A DNA stretch of 64,000 bases, taken from Vibrio sp. UBA2441 (GTDB taxonomy: Bacteria > Pseudomonadota > Gammaproteobacteria > Enterobacterales > Vibrionaceae). Both the position numbers and the translations under genes were made by a program. The notes below the pieces were generated by a model. That model had not been told where the DNA came from and did not search any database. It saw only the letters and a program-made list of their open reading frames with translations. This document shows, piece by piece, positions 63,251 to 64,000 of the stretch (its first letter is position 1; each line of letters starts with the position of its first letter). The DNA lies in NCBI GenBank assembly GCA_002342685.1, contig DDQN01000014.1, forward strand, positions 1 through 64,000, in the 5' to 3' direction.

Positions 63251-63697
63251 ATGCGTAAAGCTCATCTAGTTGCAGCGACAATTTTTATATTATTTTCTGC
63301 AACTGCTTTATATTTTTCTAGTGAATTACCCGGCTCTCGTAGAGGGATACCAGGGCCAGCAGTATGGCCGATAGTTATTTCTTGTGCCATGTTGTTTTCG
63401 GGAATGATATTTTTATTTAGGACTCATTCAAATAAAGACAGTGAAACTCTAGAGTTATTTAATAGTGATAACATGAGAGTTTATATAACAATGGTCATTC
63501 TTATTATTTACTTCGTTTGTATGAATTTAATAGGTTTTGTAGTGACTTCATTACTCTTAACGTTTGGCTTATTTTCTTGGTATGGGAATTTCTCAGCGAT
63601 TAAACGAGTGATATTTTCATGCGCTATTGTAGGCATAGTTTATGGCGTATTTAATTATGCATTAAATGTTCCATTCCGTTTTGGAATCTTATTTTAA
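63251..63697 (+). CDS. tripartite tricarboxylate transporter small membrane subunit (TctB family)
   Basis: A 148-residue inner-membrane protein with four hydrophobic helices (about 7-24, 38-56, 77-95 and 100-140) and the TctB hallmark GSRRGIPGPAVWPIVISCAMLFSGMIFL. The ATG with GGGA upstream is preferred over a GTG eleven codons earlier. It lies 55 bases after the receptor stop and 12 bases before the TctA start. Confidence 0.85.
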   Translation: MRKAHLVAATIFILFSATALYFSSELPGSRRGIPGPAVWPIVISCAMLFSGMIFLFRTHSNKDSETLELFNSDNMRVYITMVILIIYFVCMNLIGFVVTSLLLTFGLFSWYGNFSAIKRVIFSCAIVGIVYGVFNYALNVPFRFGILF

Positions 63698-63709
63698 GGT
63701 GTATTTAAA

Positions 63710-64000
63710 ATGTTAATTGAAGCATTAGATTTGGTTCTACAACCAAGCGTCATTTTATATCTTCTTGTAGGCGTTGCTGGTGGCATGTGTATTGGTTGTT
63801 TGCCCGGACTAACGACTACTATGGGTGTTGCACTTGTTCTGCCATTAACTTTCGGAATGGAAGCAGTTCCAAGTATTCTATTGCTAATTGGTGTTTACGT
63901 GGGCGCAGTATATGGCGGTTCCTTAGCGGCCATATTGCTTAATACTCCAGGTACACCTGCATCAGCAGCAACCGCGCTTGATGGCTATAAAATGGCTTCG
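63710..64000 (+). CDS. tripartite tricarboxylate transporter large permease (TctA family), partial
   Basis: First 97 codons of the large permease; the window ends inside the gene. The reading frame gives MLIEALDLVLQPSVILYLLVG, then VAGGMCIGCLPGLTTTMGVALVLPLTFGM and GVYVGAVYGGSLAAILLNTPGTPASAATALDGYKMA, which are the TctA N-terminal signatures (GLTTTMG and NTPGTPASAAT). AAGGTG lies 9 bases upstream of the ATG. Confidence 0.93.
   Translation, partial: MLIEALDLVLQPSVILYLLVGVAGGMCIGCLPGLTTTMGVALVLPLTFGMEAVPSILLLIGVYVGAVYGGSLAAILLNTPGTPASAATALDGYKMAS

Noticed and set aside
1..64000. CRISPR arrays, tRNA or rRNA genes and integron attC sites
   Set aside because: No regularly spaced repeats, cloverleaf-like segments with CCA-type ends, or rRNA-like sequence were seen on reading either strand; this was by eye only.

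Overview
The window looks like part of a Vibrio (or very close Vibrionaceae) genome, probably the second chromosome. The basis is gene content and order: a LapB/LapD/LapG/LapC adhesin-release operon divergent from pdxH, then a putR-putA-putP cluster with the small ALDH-like gene between putA and putP, a lone deoD, nhaD, yibL, DUF3010 and DUF3081 genes, and six GGDEF-type proteins. This order recalls Vibrio chromosome II as I remember it; no database was searched. I see no rRNA, tRNA or CRISPR array. Layout: (1) 1-5939, minus-strand type I secretion/adhesin-control operon (lapC-lapG-lapD-lapB). The lapB gene is broken at its Walker B codons at the extreme left edge, where the sequence looks like the terminus of an inserted element. 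(2) 6268-10076, pdxH and two paralogous exported coiled-coil/PEGA proteins, one carrying an extra FGE-sulfatase-like domain. (3) 10421-16780, proline catabolism (putR, putA, truncated ALDH-like gene, putP). (4) 16986-28903, a small zinc-ribbon protein, an Lrp-type regulator, an MsbA-like exporter, DUF3010, a DUF1566/EF-hand exported protein, a two-component system, and a divergent three-gene AttEFGH-type ABC/lipoprotein operon. (5) 29032-44652, signalling and housekeeping: tandem duplicated Cache chemoreceptors, yibL, a PD-(D/E)XK-like protein, nhaD, three diguanylate cyclases, a degenerate TPR-GGDEF partner and a transposase-derived zinc-ribbon protein. (6) 44713-64000, accessory catabolism: deoD; an hpaR/hpaA-regulated 4-hydroxyphenylacetate hydroxylase with a TRAP transporter; a molybdopterin-fold/GGDEF pair; a ridA-GntR-UxaA(split)-enolase-BCCT cluster; a nitrilase-family enzyme; and an IclR-TctCBA uptake cluster cut by the right edge. 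How the genes work together: regions 2-5 are mostly standard chromosome II content. Region 6 is a series of uptake-plus-catabolism modules, each with its own regulator and, in three cases, visible candidate operators: the repeated TTAACATATTAAC/TTGTTAACATG pair in front of both the hydroxylase and the TRAP genes; a perfect GATTGTC-G-GACAATC palindrome just downstream of a TATAAT box in front of the UxaA genes; and two 15-bp IclR-type near-palindromes exactly 21 bp apart in front of the IclR gene. The best candidate for an undescribed system is the ridA/GntR/split UxaA/enolase/BCCT cluster. It pairs a hydro-lyase and an enolase lacking the second catalytic lysine with an enamine deaminase and a transporter for quaternary-amine-like solutes. 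The substrate cannot be read from sequence.
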